From Antilocapra americana (Eukaryota; Chordata; Mammalia; Artiodactyla; Antilocapridae), in NCBI GenBank assembly GCA_007570785.1, contig ML662445.1, forward strand, positions 417,776-481,775: DNA of 64,000 bases. Reading direction: 5' to 3'. This document shows, piece after piece, positions 59,908 to 64,000 of the stretch. The position numbers and the translations under genes are program-made. The notes beneath the pieces were generated by a model that worked only from the letters and a program-made list of their open reading frames with translations, was not told the origin of the DNA and searched no databases. The first letter of the stretch is position 1. The number at the start of each line of letters is the position of its first letter.

Positions 59908-60884
59908 CCTCTTAAGGAATCTGTATGCTGATCAAAAAGCAACGGTTAGAAACAACAAACTGGTTCGAAATCAAGAAAGAAGTACATCAAGGCTATATAC
60001 TGTCACCTTCCTTAACTTCGATGCAGAGTACATAATGCAAAATAACAGGCTGGATGAAGCACAAGCTGGAATCAAGGTTGCCAGGAGAAATATCAATAAC
60101 CTCAGATATGCAGATGACACCACCCTAATGGCAGAAAGCACACAGGAACTAAACAGCCTCTTGATGAAGGTCAAAGAGGAGTGTAATAGCTGGCTTAAAA
60201 CTTAACATTCAAAAAACGAACATCATGGCATCCGGTCCCATCACTTCATGGCAAATAGATGGGGGGGAAAAAGGCAACAGTGACAGACTTTTATTTTCTT
60301 GGGCTCCAAAATCACTGCTGATAGTGACTGCAGCCACGATATTAAGAAACGCTTGCTCCTTGAAAGAAAATCCACGACAAACCTAGACACCATATTAAAA
60401 AGCAGAGACACAACTTTGCCAACAAAGGTCTGTCTAGTTAAAGCTATAGTTTTTCCAGTAGCCATATATGGTTGTGAGAATTGGACCATAAAGAAGGCTG
60501 AGCGTCAAAGAATTGATGCTTTCAACTGTGATGCAGGAGAAGTCTGGTGAGAGTCTCTTGGACTCCAAGGAAATCAAACCAGTCAATCCTAAAGGAAATC
60601 AACTCTAAATATTCATTAGAAGGATTGATATTGAAGCTGAAGCTCCAATACTCTGGCCACCTGATGCAAAGAGCCGACTCACTGGAAAAGACCCCGATGC
60701 TGGGAAAGATTGAGGGCAGGAGAAGGGGATGACAGAAGATGAAACTGTTGGATGGCATCACTGACTTAATGAACATGAGTTTGAGCAAACTTTGGGAGAT
60801 AGTGGAAGGACAGGGAAGCCTGGTGTGCTACAGTCCGTGGGGTTACAAAGAGTCAGACATGACTGAGTGACTCAGTAACAACAG
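59908..60884 (+). mobile_element. 5'-truncated BovB in the ADNP2 intron
   Basis: The end of the reverse transcriptase is visible (AGATATGCAGATGACACCAC encoding the YADDTT box near 60,104) followed by the usual 3' tail (AGTCAGACATGACTGAGTGA). Frames are broken. It is antisense to ADNP2. Confidence 0.88.
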
Positions 60885-61910
60885 TAGAAAAAAATTATAA
60901 ACAAGATTTCATCAAAGTAAGAAATCTTCTCTTTGAAAGGTACTTTAAAAGGTAAAAGATAAACCCCAGGCTAGAAGACAATATTTACAAACCACATATC
61001 TAATAAAGGACTTGTGTCCATAAAACACACTGTGGACATGTTCAAGTTTCAGTAAGGAAACGTATGAACCAACTTTTAGAAAACTGGCAAAACATTTAAG
61101 AGTCGAACACTTCAAACTAAAGAGGGTATCCAGATGCTAAAGAAACACATAAAAAGATGCTCAACACTTAAGTCATTCAGTTTAGTTCAGTTGCTCAGTT
61201 GTGTCCGACTCTTTGCGACCCCATGGACTGCAGCCCGCCAGGCCTCCCTGTCCATCACCAACTCCTGGAGTCTACCCTAACCCATGTCCAGAGTCTGTGA
61301 CGCCATCCAACCATCTCATCCTCTGTCGTCCCCTTCTCCTCCTGCCCTCAATCTTTCCCAGCATCAGGGTGTTTTCAATTGAGTCAGCTCTTCGCATCAG
61401 GTGGCCAAAATACTGGAGTTTCAGCTTCAGCATCAGTCCTTCCAATGAACACCCAGGACTGATCTCCTTTAGGATGGACTGGGTGGATCTCCCTGCAGTC
61501 CAAGGGACTCTTAAGAGTCTTCTCCGACACCACAGTTCAAAACCATCAATTCTTCAGCACTCAGCCCTCTTTATACTCCAACTCTCACATCCATACATGA
61601 CCACTGGAAAAACCACAGTCTTGACTAGACAGACCTTTGTTGGGAGATGCAAATTAAAACCAGAGAAGACACCACTACAAGCCTATTAAAATAGAAAGTA
61701 AGCAGTTAAATCCAAAAGCACAAAAACCCTGACAGAATCCAATGAGGATGCAGAGCAGCTGGGACACACACCACTGATGGGAAAGCAACATGGTACAGCC
61801 ACTTTGGAAAACAGTCCAGCATTACAGAGATGGACCATATATTGTACAACCCAGCAATCTCACACCTGGAAATTACCCAAGAGAAGTGAAAGCAAATGTT
61901 TAGAGAAAAA
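60885..61910 (+). mobile_element. L1 ORF2 end and 3' region split by a BovB
   Basis: Before the BovB: ATCTAATAAAGGACTTGTGT and AACACATAAAAAGATGCTCA. After it: AGATGCAAATTAAAACCAGA, ACCCAGCAATCTCACACCTG and ATTACCCAAGAGAAGTGAAA. The order agrees with L1 on the + strand. Confidence 0.8.
61180..61644 (-). mobile_element. 5'-truncated BovB inserted in L1
   Basis: The BovB 3' end is read on the minus strand (TCAGTTGTGTCCGACTCTTT through GACTAGACAGACCTTTGTTG), followed at once by resumed L1 text. Flanking duplication not clear. Confidence 0.85.
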
Positions 61911-63426
61911 CCTGTACTTCAAAGTTCTAGGAGAGTGATCAATCAGAAATAACTGGAGTGTGAGACCTTGGTTCACTGTAACAGAAAAATAACCAAGGAG
62001 AGAAGCAGAAAGAAGTGGAGTCAGGCATTCTGGGTGCTTGCAGGATGCCTGTCTCCGAGACCATCCCTGTGTCCCCATCTGCCTAAGGCCACGTCTTTAG
62101 GTCCTGTAACAGCTGGGCTCCATTTCCAACATAACATGAGCATCTCCATCCCAAACCTAGATATCCAGCACATCTCATTTCTCTGCGGCATGAGCCACAT
62201 AATCCAGCTGAGTAGCACATTGCTACTACAGTGGCCGAAAAACTGTCTTTGTTCAAAAATCCTATTACCCAGACACAAATTAAAGAAGGCTACGTACAAA
62301 TGCGGAGTAAGGTACTAAAACTAGCAGGTAACATAGCCTCTACCATGCCAGGTAACAGTGGTTTATTTATTCTGAATATGGTACCTATTTAACAAATTCA
62401 ATCTCCACGATTTCATATTGCTATTTAACTTTTTGTGCCCATTCACACAAACAAAAACACAAACTCCCTAAGAAAAAGAACCCTAACTTTCACCTCTTTG
62501 CATCAAGCACTCAGAAAGTTGCAGCAGGAATTCAAAAAATGTTTCTTGATGAAAAGCATATAATTATACATTATATTGCATGTTACATAATAGAATCTTT
62601 TAGGAATTCAGATGAAAAAAATCAGTGAGGCCTAAGAAAATATTTACGAAGCCAAGGTATTCAAAACAAGGCATATTTGAAAAGCCATGAGCTGTTCTGA
62701 GCACAATAGCCAAATCAGAACAGTTTCAAGGAATCTCATGTCTGTTGGTAGAGAGGGGAATGTTGGGTCAAGGAAGGAAAGAGACACAGAACAGGCAGAA
62801 AGCAGGACTCAAGAGGACATGGTGACAACAGAAATGTTCACAAATAAAATTCTGACAGAAAAACGACTGACAAGTTACAAAATGTTTTTTTAAGCCAGAA
62901 TTTTCAAGAGCAACGCTATCTGGACAAATGGTGGTGGGGGAAGGAGCAGGGAGGGCAGTGGGTGGAGGCTGGTCCCCTAGGGGCGAGCTGCCTGGAGCAG
63001 CCCCAGCGGCTGGGTGGCAGGAAGGTTTTCCAGAGGAAACACTTTACAACAGAGAATTCAACAGTACGTCACATAGTTCAGCTAGAATCTGCTTAACTAT
63101 GAGGTTTCAAATTTATTATAAATTGTGTTCCCAGATGCAAACTCCATATTTTTAATTTCTGAAACCAGAATGTACCCTCATACTTGAAGTCATTTCTTTT
63201 TACTCAGAATAGTTACATAACTCAGAAGCCCTTAACAATAATAATTTCACTGTATCACTTCATCAACTTTATATGCAGAAAACTTTTTCTACTTCCCTAA
63301 ATGTTTACATTATACCCCTCCTCCTCCCTTCCATTCATCTGCAACCCCAAAACATGTGATGTTTCTCAGAACTAAACCAACACTTACCCCACATTCTGAG
63401 GAAACATGAAAACTGGAAATACATAC
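61911..63426. other. ADNP2 intron, unique part
   Basis: No exon, RNA gene or clear repeat recognised before the donor of the 90-bp exon. Confidence 0.5.
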
Positions 63427-63516
63427 CACTTTCTTTCCAGAAGGTTCCCACAGAGAAATATCTCCCCATGATGTGTTATAAAAGTACTTCTCTCCTGGGT
63501 CAAAGCCTTTAAGGTC
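63427..63516 (-). CDS. ADNP2: ADNP2 internal 90-bp coding exon
   Basis: This short exon reads on the minus strand as DLKGFDPGEKYFYNTSWGDI, then SLWEPSGKKV, 30 codons in all. The sequence matches the conserved N-terminal segment of ADNP2. It is bounded by an acceptor ending CTGAAAG (not a strong pyrimidine tract) and a donor GTATGT directly after the GTG valine codon. Both boundaries are in phase 0, so it joins cleanly to the large exon starting RYRTK at 58,429 after a 5.0-kb intron. The preceding exon, which should hold the initiator methionine, was not found between 63,517 and 64,000. Confidence 0.95.
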
Positions 63517-63625
63517 CTTTCAGAAAGGGAGAAAAACAGAGATTATTACATAATTTCAGAAGATAAAGAAGTACTGAATTAGAACCCAATGGGATTCTTT
63601 GGCACTTAAGAAATCTACACAGGAG

Positions 63626-63782
63626 GGACTTCCCTGGTGGACCAGTGGTTACAAGTCCCAGCACTCCCAACGCAGGGAGCACAGGCTCAATCGCTGGTCA
63701 GGGAGATGAGATCCCCTATGCTGCACAATGTGGATAAAGAGAGGGAGAGAGAGAAAGAGAAGAAAACAAAGAAAAAGAAAGG
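63626..63782 (+). mobile_element. Bov-tA SINE with purine-rich tail
   Basis: GGGACTTCCCTGGTGGACCA, then TCAATCGCTGGTCAGGGAGA, is a Bov-tA head. The tail is GAGAGAAAGAGAAG-type purine repeat. It lies about 110 bases upstream of the 90-bp ADNP2 exon, antisense to the gene. Confidence 0.85.
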
Positions 63783-64000
63783 GAATCTACGTGGGAAAAC
63801 TGAAATTAAAATACACCCCATGGCAAACTGACAGAGTTCCCATCAAGCTGGAGACCTGGGGAAAATGCTGAAATAATCCAAGTTAATACTACAGCTTCTG
63901 TACTCCAGCAGCTGCCTTTCAATTTATGTCAAGTCCTTACAGAGTTTATACTTGGTAAATGTATCTTCTGAGTTTCACAGTGTCTTAAATTCAATACATT

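Larger units (their letters stand above)
58430..63426 (-). other. ADNP2: ADNP2 intron between the 90-bp exon and the last exon
   Basis: The splice junctions at both ends are phase 0. The intron holds unique sequence (58,430-59,907, including polypyrimidine next to the acceptor), BovB and L1 fragments (59,908-about 61,910), and AT-rich unique sequence (about 61,920-63,426). No further exon, RNA gene or long conserved-looking frame was recognised inside. Confidence 0.85.

Overview
The window is mammalian nuclear DNA from a bovid ruminant, most likely cattle or a close relative. Two single-copy genes are recognised by their proteins: PARD6G and ADNP2, which are neighbours on human chromosome 18q23. 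The repeats are ruminant-specific: BovB (an RTE-clade LINE), Bov-tA and Bov-A2 SINEs, ruminant L1 and an 80-bp mariner palindrome. No bacterial, phage or CRISPR feature is present.

Layout: positions 1-31,244 appear to be PARD6G intron, read on the + strand. It holds GC-rich unique sequence, several tandem arrays, Bov-tA SINEs and a large minus-strand L1 (about 20.9-29.5 kb) that was later broken by a BovB, a Bov-A2 and a solo LTR. The terminal PARD6G exon lies at 31,245-about 34,050 and carries the semi-CRIB, the PDZ domain and the C-terminal tail. From about 34 to 53.7 kb there is an intergenic stretch between two gene 3' ends that face each other. It contains a minisatellite, L1 and BovB copies (one full-length, 47,669-51,169), an isolated CpG island at about 39.7-40.3 kb and a recent 5'-truncated L1. 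The ADNP2 3'UTR and giant last coding exon occupy about 53.7-58.43 kb on the minus strand. A 5-kb intron with more BovB and L1 follows, then a 90-bp ADNP2 coding exon at 63,427-63,516. The first coding exon of ADNP2 and the PB1-encoding exons of PARD6G were not found and probably lie outside the window.

The two genes do not form a pathway. PARD6G is a cell-polarity adaptor of the PAR3/aPKC/CDC42 complex, and ADNP2 is a nuclear zinc-finger/homeodomain protein. They share only a convergent arrangement. I found no exotic coding system. The signals most worth a second look are non-coding: the orphan CpG island between the two 3' ends, an array of ten 5'-splice-site-like motifs, two BovB copies with inversions of the twin-priming type, the mariner palindrome in the PARD6G 3'UTR, and the undecapeptide array in ADNP2.
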